Assembly: GCA_050949645.1 (NCBI GenBank)
Contig: JBMNGC010000001.1
Coordinates: 992,001-1,056,000, forward strand
DNA length: 64,000 bases
Origin: RUG369 sp050949645
GTDB taxonomy: Bacteria; Planctomycetota; Planctomycetia; Pirellulales; Thermoguttaceae
Direction: 5' to 3'
Shown: positions 9,034 to 18,279 of the stretch, one piece after another
Position numbering within the stretch: position 1 is the first letter of the stretch
Layout of the letters: the number at the start of each line of letters is the position of its first letter
Notes under the pieces: model-generated
Database searches by the model: none
What the model saw: only the letters and a program-made list of their open reading frames with translations
What the model was told of the DNA's origin: nothing
Made by a program: the position numbers and the translations under genes

Positions 9034-10476
9034 TTAGTCTTTATACTGCCATTGGCGAATATCGACGAAATGGCCCGCGACAGCGGCGGCCGCGGCCATA
9101 GCTGGCGAAACAAGATGCGTACGCGAGCCCTTGCCCATCCTTCCTTCGAAATTACGATTGCTCGTGCCAGCGCAGCGTTCGCCAGGTTGAAGCCTGTCGG
9201 GATTCATCGCCAAGCACATGCTGCAACCGGGTTCGCGCCATTCGAACCCTGCGTCAACGAAAATTTTGTCGAGCCCTTCTTCTTCAGCCTGGCGTTTGAC
9301 GATCCCGCTGCCAGGAACGGCAAGTCCCTGAACGCCTTCAGCAATTTTATATCCTTTAAGGACCTTAGCAGCAGCGCGGAAATCTTCAATGCGACCATTT
9401 GTGCACGAACCAATGAAGACCCAGTCAAGCTTGACGTCAACGATAGGCGTTCCCGCTTTGAGATCCATATATTCCAACGCGGCCTTCGCCATCTTACGTT
9501 CTTCAATGTTGTCGAAATCGTCGGGAGACGGTACGACGTCCGTAACGTTAACGCTTTGAGCAGGATTAGTTCCCCATGTAACGCGCGGTTCGATATCAGC
9601 GGCGTCGAAAAGAATTTCTTTGTCGAAAACGGCGTCTTTGTCCGACGCGAGCTTCTTCCACTCTTCGACGGCCTGATCAAATTCTGCGTCTTTGAGCATT
9701 TGCGTGCGTCCGCGCAGCCAATCAAAAGTCGTCTGGTCGGGGGCGATCATTCCGACGCGCGCGCCCATCTCGATCGCCATGTTACAGACGGTCATGCGAC
9801 CTTCCATCGAGAGAGAACGAATGGTTGAACCGGCGAATTCCACCGCGTAACCGGCGCCGCCGGCAGTCGTCATCTTGGAAATGATATAGAGAATGACGTC
9901 CTTCGCTGTTACGCCGGGCCCGAGGGGGCCGTCAACCGTAATACGCATCGACTTCATTTTCTTCTGGCGGAGCGTCTGCGTCGCCATCACGTGCTCGACC
10001 TCGCTTGTGCCCGTCCCCATCGCCATGACGCCGAACGCGCCATGGGTCGCGGTGTGGCTGTCGCCGCAAGTGAGCGTCATGCCAGGCTTGACGTGTCCCT
10101 GTTCGGGCGCAACGACGTGAATCACGCCCTGCTCAAGGTCGTGGAGGTCGTAGAGACGTATTCCGAATTCCTTGCAGTTCGCTCGAAGCGTTTCAATCTG
10201 CTTTCGGGCAATCGGGTCCGCAATCGGCTTGTCGCGATCTTTAGTAGGAACGTCATGGTCTTGAACCGCCATAATACGATCCGGATGACGAACGGTACGT
10301 CCTGCGAGGCGCAAACCTTCAAACGCCTGAGGACTCGTTACCTCGTGGCAGAGAAGCTGATCAATGTAAAGAATCGCGGAATCGTCGCCAGGTTCCTGAT
10401 AAACGAGGTGATTTTCCCAGATCTTGTCGTACATCGTTTTCGGTCTGTTAGCAGCAACCGACGATTCTTGAGTCAT
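9034..10476 (-). CDS. leuC: 3-isopropylmalate dehydratase large subunit
   Basis: 480 residues, an aconitase-family 4Fe-4S enzyme of leucine biosynthesis. Signatures are TCGDSHTATHGAFG, the cluster Cys in IGSCTNGRIEDF and the Cys pair in EPGCSMCLAMNPD. ATG 10476 is preceded by AGGAG at good spacing. A sigma70-like promoter lies at 10565–10592. No leucine-rich leader peptide is visible in the ~80-base leader. Confidence 0.97.
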   Translation of the reverse strand: MTQESSVAANRPKTMYDKIWENHLVYQEPGDDSAILYIDQLLCHEVTSPQAFEGLRLAGRTVRHPDRIMAVQDHDVPTKDRDKPIADPIARKQIETLRANCKEFGIRLYDLHDLEQGVIHVVAPEQGHVKPGMTLTCGDSHTATHGAFGVMAMGTGTSEVEHVMATQTLRQKKMKSMRITVDGPLGPGVTAKDVILYIISKMTTAGGAGYAVEFAGSTIRSLSMEGRMTVCNMAIEMGARVGMIAPDQTTFDWLRGRTQMLKDAEFDQAVEEWKKLASDKDAVFDKEILFDAADIEPRVTWGTNPAQSVNVTDVVPSPDDFDNIEERKMAKAALEYMDLKAGTPIVDVKLDWVFIGSCTNGRIEDFRAAAKVLKGYKIAEGVQGLAVPGSGIVKRQAEEEGLDKIFVDAGFEWREPGCSMCLAMNPDRLQPGERCAGTSNRNFEGRMGKGSRTHLVSPAMAAAAAVAGHFVDIRQWQYKD

Positions 10477-10530
10477 TGTTTAACTCCTAATGATAGATTT
10501 TTATTTTGGCGCAGACTATATTCCAAACAA

Positions 10531-10564
10531 GAGCGCCGCGCAGTGCGCGCATGCGTAGGCGCTC
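10531..10564. promoter_or_regulatory. Inverted repeat at the leuC transcription start
   Basis: GAGCGCC (10531–10537) pairs with GGCGCTC (10558–10564), with GCGC-rich sequence between the arms. The right arm abuts the −10 element and covers the expected start site. It could be an operator or a 5' stem-loop. No T-run follows in the leuC direction, so it is not a terminator. Confidence 0.45.
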
Positions 10565-10592
10565 ATTCTAAATGAAGGGACGTTTTCGTCAA
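10565..10592 (-). promoter_or_regulatory. Sigma70-type promoter for leuC-leuD-nadK
   Basis: Read on the minus strand: −35 TTGACG (10592–10587), 16-bp spacer, −10 TAGAAT (10570–10565). It is about 90 bases upstream of leuC. Confidence 0.65.
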
Positions 10593-10660
10593 TATGAACA
10601 GCCGCGTCAAGCCTTTGGCAGGATTGTTCCGATGGGGCGTCGGGCATTTCGTCGACAAGT

Positions 10661-11620
10661 TCATTCGGAGCTGGCTTCCTTTTCACGGAATTCGATCGCT
10701 CGGCGCATGAATTCGTCTATCTGTTCTAACAGTTCCGGCGTAATGTCGTCGCCCATTCCTGAGATACCGTGAGTAAACCCCCTGTTTTCCGAGAATTCCA
10801 CAAGAGGCGCGCCCAGGGCGCGAAGGGACGCCGCCGCCAGTTCATTTTCCTCAACACGACATTGCCATTCGATCTCGCGTTCGCCAAGAACAAAGAGAAT
10901 CGGAGGATAGTCCGCTGAAAGGCCGCCGAGAGGCGCGTTTTCGTCAATGACGGGATTATATTGGCTACCGGGATACTCCAAAAGCTCTTTCACATGGAAA
11001 TGAGTCGTCATCTGACCGCTTACGGGAATCAAACCTGCAAGCTCGCGTCTGTCGGCGCCGAACGCATTGAGCCATTTTGGGTAGGTTCCTATCATCGCGG
11101 TTAGGTATCCTCCTGCGCTCCCGCCCGCAACAAACACTTTGTTGGGATCTCCGCCGTGCTCTTCGATATGACGGAGCACCCACGTTGTCGAGGCGGCGGC
11201 GTCTTCAATGAAGCCTGGAAACGCAACCTTGGGCGAAAGACGATATCCTACGGCGACGAGCGCCAGCTTTCCCGATTCAAATGCCGAGAGGCGCTTGAGT
11301 GCGGAAGGGAAGTATTTTTGACCGCCGGTGAGTCCTCCACCGTGAAACCAGACTATCGTAGCATACGGTTCGCTCGCATTCTTAGGATAAAGGACGTCAA
11401 GTCGACACTGCGATTTCTGGTAATCATCGCCGTCTTGAAGCGTCTCTTCCGAATAATATGGAATATCGTTAATTTGTTCGAACTCTATCCCTTCGGACGC
11501 AACTATTTCCTGCGCTTCCAGACGGTTGTTGTCGACGAAAGTCGTTGGTACAGATAGTGTTAACGCAAGATATAGAAAACAAAACACACCATAAAATAAT
11601 ATGCATTTACGCTTCGTCAT
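10661..11620 (-). CDS. Secreted alpha/beta-hydrolase (carbohydrate/hormone-sensitive-lipase type esterase)
   Basis: 319 residues with an N-terminal hydrophobic signal or anchor (CILFYGVFCFLYLALTLSV). The alpha/beta-hydrolase core has the oxyanion motif FHGGG, the nucleophile elbow GGSAGG and a His in GFTHGIS near the end, typical of esterases of the BD-FAE/acetylesterase group. The polarity of the set suggests removal of acyl groups from plant or microbial glycans; the substrate is unknown. The start at 11620 follows AGGAAAAGC; the longer in-frame version would put extra residues before the signal peptide. A good promoter lies at 11697–11725. Confidence 0.8.
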   Translation of the reverse strand: MTKRKCILFYGVFCFLYLALTLSVPTTFVDNNRLEAQEIVASEGIEFEQINDIPYYSEETLQDGDDYQKSQCRLDVLYPKNASEPYATIVWFHGGGLTGGQKYFPSALKRLSAFESGKLALVAVGYRLSPKVAFPGFIEDAAASTTWVLRHIEEHGGDPNKVFVAGGSAGGYLTAMIGTYPKWLNAFGADRRELAGLIPVSGQMTTHFHVKELLEYPGSQYNPVIDENAPLGGLSADYPPILFVLGEREIEWQCRVEENELAAASLRALGAPLVEFSENRGFTHGISGMGDDITPELLEQIDEFMRRAIEFREKEASSE

Positions 11621-11665
11621 TTCTGCTTTTCCTACTGTCTTTCCACAGATATTTGTAAAATAATT

Positions 11666-11691
11666 AGCTTGCACCGCCTTTGTAGCAAGCT
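11666..11691. promoter_or_regulatory. Inverted repeat downstream of the esterase promoter
   Basis: AGCTTGC (11666–11672) and GCAAGCT (11685–11691) form a perfect 7-bp dyad at the expected transcript start of the esterase gene. It could be a repressor site or a leader hairpin. Confidence 0.4.
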
Positions 11692-11696
11692 ATGAC

Positions 11697-11725
11697 ATTA
11701 TATAATCGTCAAAGTCGTGTTTCAA
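11697..11725 (-). promoter_or_regulatory. Sigma70-type promoter for the esterase gene
   Basis: On the minus strand: TTGAAA (11725–11720), 17-bp spacer, perfect TATAAT (11702–11697). It is ~75 bases upstream of the esterase start. Confidence 0.7.
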
Positions 11726-11770
11726 CGATGATTGACTAACACCAGCGTCAGATCAGGAGTCTACGGTTCA

Positions 11771-14083
11771 ATGACTCGACTATTTACACTGGAGAATCAC
11801 GCTGCCGCAAAGTGTTGGAATGTCAAAGCGATCGTGTGGAGCCTGGCGGCGATATGCATCGTTTTGTTTTACAACGCCGGCTCATTTGCCGCAGATGGCA
11901 TTCCCCCCATACAACGCGGTTCCTCTTGGAATCCCGCTCAGAGCGATCAATGGGTTGCGACAGACGATCTCGGTCGAACTCTTCCCGATTATCAAACTGT
12001 CGGCGCAACCAGGCCTGACAAATTCGTCGCGTGCTTTTATTTTCTGTGGCTCGGTCGGCATGGCGAGGCAGGCCCTTACAACATTTCTGAAATACTTAGA
12101 GAATATCCAGACGCAATCAACCACCCCGAAGCGCCCTATTGGGGAGAGCTATACGCTCCGCATCACTGGGCGGAATCAATTTTTGGCTACTATGTAGGCG
12201 AGGATGAATCGGTTCTGCGCAAACACGCGCAGATGCTCGGCGACGCAGGAGTCGACGTTATCTGCTTCGACGTCACGAACCAGCTAACCTATCCCGAATC
12301 CTACCGCCCTCTCTTCAAAGTTTTTTCCGAGATGCAAAAAGAGGGTAACAAAGTTCCAAAAGTTGCGTTCCTCTGCCCCTTCGGGGCTCCAGATAAAGTC
12401 GTCCGCGAGCTCTGGCGCGACGTTTACTCCAAGGATTTCTACTCTGACATATGGTTTAGCTGGAAGGGCAAACCCTTAATTCTCGCTGATCCCGATCTCC
12501 TTAGTCGAACAACGCGTCTTGATAGCACAGACTGCTTTCCCGTTAGACTTGAAGACAAGAGCGTTCTCGCGCAGACATTTTCCGTTGCCGCCTCCTTCAA
12601 CGCTATCACGTTGAATTCTCCGACGTGGAGAACAGAAAACTCTGCTGTGAATTTTAAGCTTCGCGACGAGTCAGGAAAAGCGCTCTATTCGTCCGAAGAC
12701 GTCAAAGTGAGCGATAACGTTGTCTACTCCTTTTCCTTCGAGCAGCCCATGCCTGCCGGAGTTTATACTGCCGAGCTTTCCAAAGCAGAAGGAACTGACG
12801 TCGGATGGTGGGCGCGTTCCGTCGACGAAAACAATTATTCTGAATCAAGTGGTAAAGCGCTTCCCATTGACGACGTAACCTGGCTCAGCGCAACAGCAAA
12901 TGGCGAGCCTATCGATAAAGTTTTTCTCATTGACGTCGGAAATCGAGACGAAGAGCTCGAACAAATCCTCAACTTCTTTACTTTCCGCCCACCTCAGCCG
13001 AGCTATTTTATCGGTCAAACAAAGGTCAATCAGTGGAGCTGGCTTGAAGCGTATCCCCAGCATGCATTCTACAACGATAAGGGCGAGATCGAACAAATGG
13101 CCGTTGGCGTCGCGCAAAATGCTGTCGATGGACAGCTAGGGGTTTTGAGCAATCCTCGCGCGTACGGGAGAAGTTTCCACAACGGCGAAGAGCCCGCGCC
13201 CGAAGATTGCGACTACTCCGGAAAAAATTTCCAAGAGCAATGGGAACGCGCGTTAGAGGTCGACCCGGAAATTGTCTTCATCACTGGATGGAACGAATGG
13301 ATAGCCGGACGCTTTGACGCTAACGCGCCATTCCACGGCGCAACTCCCGTCTCATTTGTCGACCAGTTCAACGAAGAGTTCAGTCGTGATTGCGAACCGA
13401 TGAAAGGTGGACACGGCGACGCCTACTACTATCAAATGATTGCCAATATCCGACGCTTTAAGGGCGTGTCCCCTCCAGAGCGCGCAAAAACCGCTGATAT
13501 TACGATCGACGGCTTGTTCTCCGATTGGGAGAATGTCGCCCCAAGATTTTACGACACGATCGCCGACCCCGTCCATCGAAATTGTCGCGGGTGGGGATCG
13601 GATCAGATTTACATTAACAACACGGGCCGCAACGATTTTGTTAAGTCGCGGGTTTCTTTCGACAAGGAAAACCTCTACTTCTACGTCGAGACGAAAGACG
13701 CCATTCAAGGCAATCCAGCTTCGGAGAATTGGATCGCGCTCTTGCTCGATACGGATGAAGATTCCGCAACGGGAGTGAACGGAGCCGATTTTATTGTTCG
13801 TCCCTCTAGGGATAACGAAGGGTTAGAACTCGTTGCCGGGACGGTTAAGGACGGTAGAAACACGATAGATTATTCGTCGGCGACGCCAATTGAATATCGA
13901 ATCGCTGGTAAACAACTGGAATTAAAGATTCCCCTATCGTCTCTTCCCGTAAATGCAAAGAAACCTGTCTTCCGCTTTAAGTGGACGGACGGAATCGACA
14001 TTCTAGGGGATTGGTCCGGTTTTACCACGGACGGCGACGCCGCGCCTAACGACCGTTACTTTTATCGGTATATCGCTCCTTGA
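11771..14083 (+). CDS. Secreted GH99/GH71-like glycoside hydrolase with CBM9-like C-terminal domain
   Basis: 770 residues. The N-terminus carries a long n-region and a hydrophobic segment (VWSLAAICIVLFYNAGSFA) ending in a signal-cleavage site. A TIM-barrel-like catalytic region follows: FYFLWLGRHGEAGPYNISE, HHWAESIFGYYVGEDESVLR, GVDVICFDVTNQLTYPESY and FITGWNEWIAGR, as in GH99/GH71-like proteins acting on alpha-linked sugars. It is interrupted around residues 250–340 by a beta-rich segment. The last ~190 residues (ITIDGLFSDWENVAPRF onward) resemble family-9 carbohydrate-binding/DOMON domains. ATG 11771 follows GGAG (11756); an in-frame TTG at 11732 is less likely. It is divergent from the esterase. 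Confidence 0.7.
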   Translation: MTRLFTLENHAAAKCWNVKAIVWSLAAICIVLFYNAGSFAADGIPPIQRGSSWNPAQSDQWVATDDLGRTLPDYQTVGATRPDKFVACFYFLWLGRHGEAGPYNISEILREYPDAINHPEAPYWGELYAPHHWAESIFGYYVGEDESVLRKHAQMLGDAGVDVICFDVTNQLTYPESYRPLFKVFSEMQKEGNKVPKVAFLCPFGAPDKVVRELWRDVYSKDFYSDIWFSWKGKPLILADPDLLSRTTRLDSTDCFPVRLEDKSVLAQTFSVAASFNAITLNSPTWRTENSAVNFKLRDESGKALYSSEDVKVSDNVVYSFSFEQPMPAGVYTAELSKAEGTDVGWWARSVDENNYSESSGKALPIDDVTWLSATANGEPIDKVFLIDVGNRDEELEQILNFFTFRPPQPSYFIGQTKVNQWSWLEAYPQHAFYNDKGEIEQMAVGVAQNAVDGQLGVLSNPRAYGRSFHNGEEPAPEDCDYSGKNFQEQWERALEVDPEIVFITGWNEWIAGRFDANAPFHGATPVSFVDQFNEEFSRDCEPMKGGHGDAYYYQMIANIRRFKGVSPPERAKTADITIDGLFSDWENVAPRFYDTIADPVHRNCRGWGSDQIYINNTGRNDFVKSRVSFDKENLYFYVETKDAIQGNPASENWIALLLDTDEDSATGVNGADFIVRPSRDNEGLELVAGTVKDGRNTIDYSSATPIEYRIAGKQLELKIPLSSLPVNAKKPVFRFKWTDGIDILGDWSGFTTDGDAAPNDRYFYRYIAP

Positions 14084-14351
14084 GATCGCCGTTGTTACGC
14101 CTGTTGTAGAAAGTTTAGCTTGCTCCATTTCGACTTAGTTGAAAGAAGGCTTTAGTATTCGTTTTTATTAGCATAGAAGAAAATAGCTTCACTTCAATGC
14201 TGTCAGAATTATACGTAACGCGACGAGATTATGTCGATGGTAAGATCTTTACTAGACGACACGTCGACTTTACAACAAAAACCTTGTCAAGATAACGCCC
14301 AGGTATGCTGAAAACGAGAAAAGCAGTATAGAGAAAAAGTAGGAGAAATTA

Positions 14352-16172
14352 ATGGACATTTTTAATTTTCTGGCGCTCATCGGCGGATTGGCGCTCTTTC
14401 TATACGGCATGAAGACGATGAGCGGCGGGCTGTTCAAGCTCTCTGGTGGAAAGCTCGCACGTATTCTTGAACGACTTACGACTAACAAGTTTCTCGCGCT
14501 TTTCCTCGGTCTGGCTGTTACCGCTACTATCCAATCCTCCTCGGCGACAACCGTCATGGTTGTGGGTTTTGTTAACTCAGGAATCATGAAGCTTCAACAG
14601 GCGGTTGGCGTCATCATGGGCGCTAACATCGGGACGTCTGTCACGGCATGGATTCTTTCACTTGCAGGGTTGGAAGGCGACGCCGTTTGGATTCGTCTTT
14701 TAAAACCAAGTTCTTTTTCGCCTGTCTTCGCCGCAATCGGTATGGTTCTTATCATGCTTGGCGACAAAAACGGCGTTAAAACACGGCGTACGAACATGGG
14801 AATCATCCTTGTGGGGTTTGCAATCTTGATGATGGGAATGGATTCCATGTCGAAATCTGTTTCAGGGCTTGCAGACAACCCAAAATTCACTGGAATGCTA
14901 GTCGCCTTCTCCAACCCGATCCTGGGAATGTTGGTGGGCGTCGGTCTTTCCGTTATCATCCAAAGTTCTTCAGCGTCGATTGGTATCCTCCAGGCGCTTA
15001 GCACGACTGGCGTCGTTCCGTATGGCGCGGCGATTCCGATTATCCTCGGCGATAACATTGGAACTTGTATTACGGCGCTCCTCGCATCGATAGGTGGAAA
15101 CAGAAATGCACGGCGAGCCTCATTAATACACCTTTTTTTCAACGTAATTGGAACCTGCCTCTTTATGGTGACGTTCTACTCAATTAACGTATTTGTTCAT
15201 TTTGAATTCCTTCATAATCCTGCAAGTCTTACGGGGATTGCAGTTTTTCACAGCTCGTTCAATATCGTATGCTCCGCCATTTTACTCCCCTTCGCCGACC
15301 AGCTTGTCAAGCTTGCGATTCTGGCTGTCCCAGAGCGAGAGGGAGAGGTCAAACCCAAATTCGTGGCGCCTCCGGAGCTTGCCGCTCTCGACGTTCGATT
15401 TCTGAATCAGCCCAATTATGCGCTCGGACTGTGCCTTGAGGCGACTCAAAAAATGGCAAAATATACCGAAGAGGCATTTCAACTTGCCGAGGATAATTTT
15501 TTAGAATATTCGCCAATTAAAGCCAAACGCATTGTCGACCTCGAAGAAACAACGGACCTCTTTGAAGACGTACTTGGGACCTATCTGACAAAATTGACAG
15601 GGCGTGCGTTTTCACGAAGCGATAGACGCCTCCAGTCAATCATGCTCCACGCGATTGGCGATCTCGAACGAATTGCGGACCATGCGGCGAAGATGGTTGA
15701 ATTATCGCAAAAAATGATCGACAACCGTCTTGCGTTCTCGCCAGCGGCGCAACAGGAATTGATCGCTTTTGGTAAGGCGCTTCATGATATCATTGGACAA
15801 ACAGTTGCCGTTTTAACAGCTGAATCGTTACTATCCGATAAGAACCTCGAGCTTGCCAAAAAAATCGAGCCGCTTGAAGACGTTGTCGACGACCTCTATC
15901 GCGAAATGAAAAACCGTCATATTGAACGCCTTGTCAGTGGAACCTGTTCAAAAGAGGCGGGGCTTATTTTAATCGATTTGATACGAAATTATGAACGTAT
16001 TTCCGACCACTGCGCTAAGATAGCAATCTGCCTAATCGAGAGCGCTGACGACGCCTACGAGGTTCATAAGTATCGCGAAGTAGCTACAATGGATGATCCT
16101 AAGTTCCGAGCTGAGTATCGGAGATTGAGCGGCATATATAAGCTGCCTCCCGTCTCTGAAGCAAACGCGTAA
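14352..16172 (+). CDS. Na+/phosphate cotransporter with PhoU-like domain
   Basis: 606 residues, inner membrane. Two inverted Na/Pi-cotransport repeats each carry the signature QSSSA: TATIQSSSATTVMVVGF and VIIQSSSASIGILQ. There are about 8–9 membrane helices in the first 330 residues. The remaining ~250 residues form a PhoU-like helical bundle (DLERIADHAAKMVEL, NYERISDHCAKIA). The family takes up or exports phosphate with sodium, and PhoU-like domains often regulate flux. AGGAG precedes the ATG. Confidence 0.92.
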   Translation: MDIFNFLALIGGLALFLYGMKTMSGGLFKLSGGKLARILERLTTNKFLALFLGLAVTATIQSSSATTVMVVGFVNSGIMKLQQAVGVIMGANIGTSVTAWILSLAGLEGDAVWIRLLKPSSFSPVFAAIGMVLIMLGDKNGVKTRRTNMGIILVGFAILMMGMDSMSKSVSGLADNPKFTGMLVAFSNPILGMLVGVGLSVIIQSSSASIGILQALSTTGVVPYGAAIPIILGDNIGTCITALLASIGGNRNARRASLIHLFFNVIGTCLFMVTFYSINVFVHFEFLHNPASLTGIAVFHSSFNIVCSAILLPFADQLVKLAILAVPEREGEVKPKFVAPPELAALDVRFLNQPNYALGLCLEATQKMAKYTEEAFQLAEDNFLEYSPIKAKRIVDLEETTDLFEDVLGTYLTKLTGRAFSRSDRRLQSIMLHAIGDLERIADHAAKMVELSQKMIDNRLAFSPAAQQELIAFGKALHDIIGQTVAVLTAESLLSDKNLELAKKIEPLEDVVDDLYREMKNRHIERLVSGTCSKEAGLILIDLIRNYERISDHCAKIAICLIESADDAYEVHKYREVATMDDPKFRAEYRRLSGIYKLPPVSEANA

Positions 16173-16796
16173 GCAGGACTTTCTCGGTGGCGCGGACGCC
16201 ATATAAGACTTCTGACCTGGAATGGATTCCAGGATAAGATTCTCGCTACGTGGAACGATTGACGATTTGCTTCCGGAGTGGAGACGGCGCCTCTGGTTAC
16301 TGCGAAGAAGGAGCTTCAGCTGACTTTCAAAGGGTACGAACTGCTGAGTTTCATAACGAATTCTCTGCAGCCTGCACCATAGAATAACGTCTGCATGAGG
16401 GATACAGAACGAACGAATCCCCGTCGCAAGCCACGCCGGGGATTCAACGATTCAACGTGCCTTTCTAGCAAAAGCGCCTTAACATGTATTCACGCGTTGG
16501 GGTTAAATAACGGCATTGAAAGTTCCTGCTGACAATTAAGTGGAATTTCAAATATTCTATCGCGTTGACGAGAGACGCTCCTCCTAGCACGTAGGACGGG
16601 ATTGGGGGGCGCCACGTTTGTAGACAGGTTGTCGTAGTCCATGGCGTCACGACCTTGCCGGTAAATACAAGAGCGATTGACGCCACGACCCAGTCAGCTT
16701 CTAGTATAGCTGCCCTAAGTTAAGCGGACGCTTACAGATAATCGCGAGATAACTGTCGATTGGCGTCTGGGGTTGGTAGCAACCGCCTTCGGTAAA
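16173..16796. other. Long intergenic region, no convincing gene
   Basis: 624 bases between the convergent Na/Pi transporter and nuclease genes. No reading frame here has recognisable protein character. An inverted repeat (GAATCCCCG/CGGGGATTC, 16422–16444) could form a 9-bp stem but has no T-run on either strand. Possibly a decayed gene or an unrecognised RNA. Confidence 0.5.
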
Positions 16797-17594
16797 TTAA
16801 TCGATGTAAAGACTTTTCTTAAGCTGATCTCGGAAAAATTCCAGGGAACGGTTATCTTCTTGCTGTGCCTCTCGCTGATTTCTGGAGCTATCAACTCCAA
16901 GCACATCAGATTTTGCCGTTCCCGGCGCCTCTCCCAGAATTCTGCCGCCATGGATTCCAAGCCGTTCAGATTTTGCCGTTTCTTCCGCCACGTAGAGCCT
17001 ATCCTTGAAAGCGCGTGAGAAATTATACTGAAGAGTCGCCCTGGCAAGTCCGCGACGAACAAGGTCTTCATTCAGTGAGATTTCGTCGTTTCCCAGATAA
17101 ACGATAGCGAGTCGTCGTCCGTATCTGTCCTGTTTATCGCCATCGGAAACAAGATGGACGACATTGCCGGCTGCTGCAATGCGTTCCTTGGTGTAGGCGG
17201 ACGCTTCTGGACCAAAGGGTTCGACCGGATGATTCGGCTTAACGGTCTCGGGTGTGTCGCATCCAATGAATCTGACGCGTTCCCGACCGACGGACGAATG
17301 CACAATAATCGTATCGCCGTCGACGCAACGTTCAACCGTAACGCGCTCGCCGTTTGAGGGAGCGGCGCTTTCCGTAACAGCCGAATATTTCGAGACGGCT
17401 TCGCCGGAAGAGTCGTGGGGTTTTGGAACGACCAGACCCGATACGCACACGAGGGCTACAATAATGAGCAGCGCAAGGTTCACCCAGGGCTTACGTGGTT
17501 TTCCTTTCCCATATTTTTTTTCAAGACGTTGGGCTTTTGAGATAAGGTCTTTCGCATTTCTAAGGGTACTTGAGTAGTTACGTCTTCTAGTCAT
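16797..17594 (-). CDS. Membrane-anchored thermonuclease-family (SNase-like) protein
   Basis: 265 residues. A basic N-terminus (TRRRNYSSTLRN, KRYGKGKPRKPW-like) and one membrane helix (LALLIIVALVCVSGLVV) anchor it with the nuclease outside. The SNase domain is clear: VERCVDGDTIIV, VRFIGCDTPET and DRYGRRLAIVYLG. The Arg, Glu and Arg residues used in catalysis by staphylococcal nuclease are present, so it should cleave DNA/RNA with Ca2+. The C-terminus carries a 20-residue tandem duplication (ETAKSERLG… then GTAKSDVLG…). ATG 17594 is chosen because it begins the basic anchor; a longer start at 17633 is possible. It follows rpiB by 68 bp. Confidence 0.85.
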   Translation of the reverse strand: MTRRRNYSSTLRNAKDLISKAQRLEKKYGKGKPRKPWVNLALLIIVALVCVSGLVVPKPHDSSGEAVSKYSAVTESAAPSNGERVTVERCVDGDTIIVHSSVGRERVRFIGCDTPETVKPNHPVEPFGPEASAYTKERIAAAGNVVHLVSDGDKQDRYGRRLAIVYLGNDEISLNEDLVRRGLARATLQYNFSRAFKDRLYVAEETAKSERLGIHGGRILGEAPGTAKSDVLGVDSSRNQREAQQEDNRSLEFFRDQLKKSLYID

Positions 17595-17662
17595 AACAAC
17601 ACCCTGTGCTGCAACAAAAACAGCGCATTTCATCTTGGTTCCAGATATGTCGCTTATGTCGC

Positions 17663-18148
17663 TCAGGATCCAGCAGCCTTATTTTTTCGGATCTGATCCC
17701 TTTCGATCTGAGCAATCCGCTCGAGCTGACGGTCATAGCGTGGTTTATCCGAGAAATCGGTTCTTAACCACGTTTGCACGACGTTTCTGATGAGGGGTTT
17801 GGCGAGCATATCTGCGGAGAGGCACAACACATTGAGGTTGTTATGCATTCGGCTCAATTCGGCGGTAAACGCGTCGACGACCGGCGCAGCGCGAACGTTA
17901 GGGAATTTATTGGCGACGATACTCATTCCGATCCCAGTGCCGCAAATCAAGACGCCTCGATCGACCTGACCTTCAGAGACAGCGCGCGCAACCTGGGACG
18001 CGACGTCCGGGTAATTGGCGACAGTTTCTCCGTCGGGAGGTCCTATTTCGTCGGCTTTAAGCCCCATTCCATTGACAATCTGCGTGAGGCTGCGCCTGAT
18101 TTCAGTGCCATGGTGATCGCTTCCAATTAAAATCTTCATCTTCTTCAT
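17663..18148 (-). CDS. rpiB: Ribose-5-phosphate isomerase B
   Basis: 161 residues, LacAB/RpiB family; interconverts ribose 5-phosphate and ribulose 5-phosphate. Signatures are ILIGSDHHGTEIR, the Cys-containing ICGTGIGMSIVANK and MHNNLNVLCLSA. DHHG replaces the more usual DHAG. GAGGG lies just before ATG 18148; a second ATG three codons in is also possible. It follows glmM by 131 bp. Confidence 0.93.
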   Translation of the reverse strand: MKKMKILIGSDHHGTEIRRSLTQIVNGMGLKADEIGPPDGETVANYPDVASQVARAVSEGQVDRGVLICGTGIGMSIVANKFPNVRAAPVVDAFTAELSRMHNNLNVLCLSADMLAKPLIRNVVQTWLRTDFSDKPRYDRQLERIAQIERDQIRKNKAAGS

Positions 18149-18279
18149 AAAGTCCCTCGCGGCGACGCTGCAGGAGTAGTTGTAACAATATTAGACAGGC
18201 GCGAATTATTAAAATTTCAAAGGACTGCGATTCGACGCGAGACGAAAGTCAGGTTCGAAATGCGGTCGACATGATTGTT

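Noticed and set aside
10477..10560. Leucine-rich leader peptide before leuC
   Set aside because: The ~80-base leader has no short frame with clustered Leu codons and no terminator.
16422..16444. GAATCCCCG hairpin as a terminator
   Set aside because: There is no T-run on either strand, and it lies about 250 bases from the transporter stop and over 350 from the nuclease stop.
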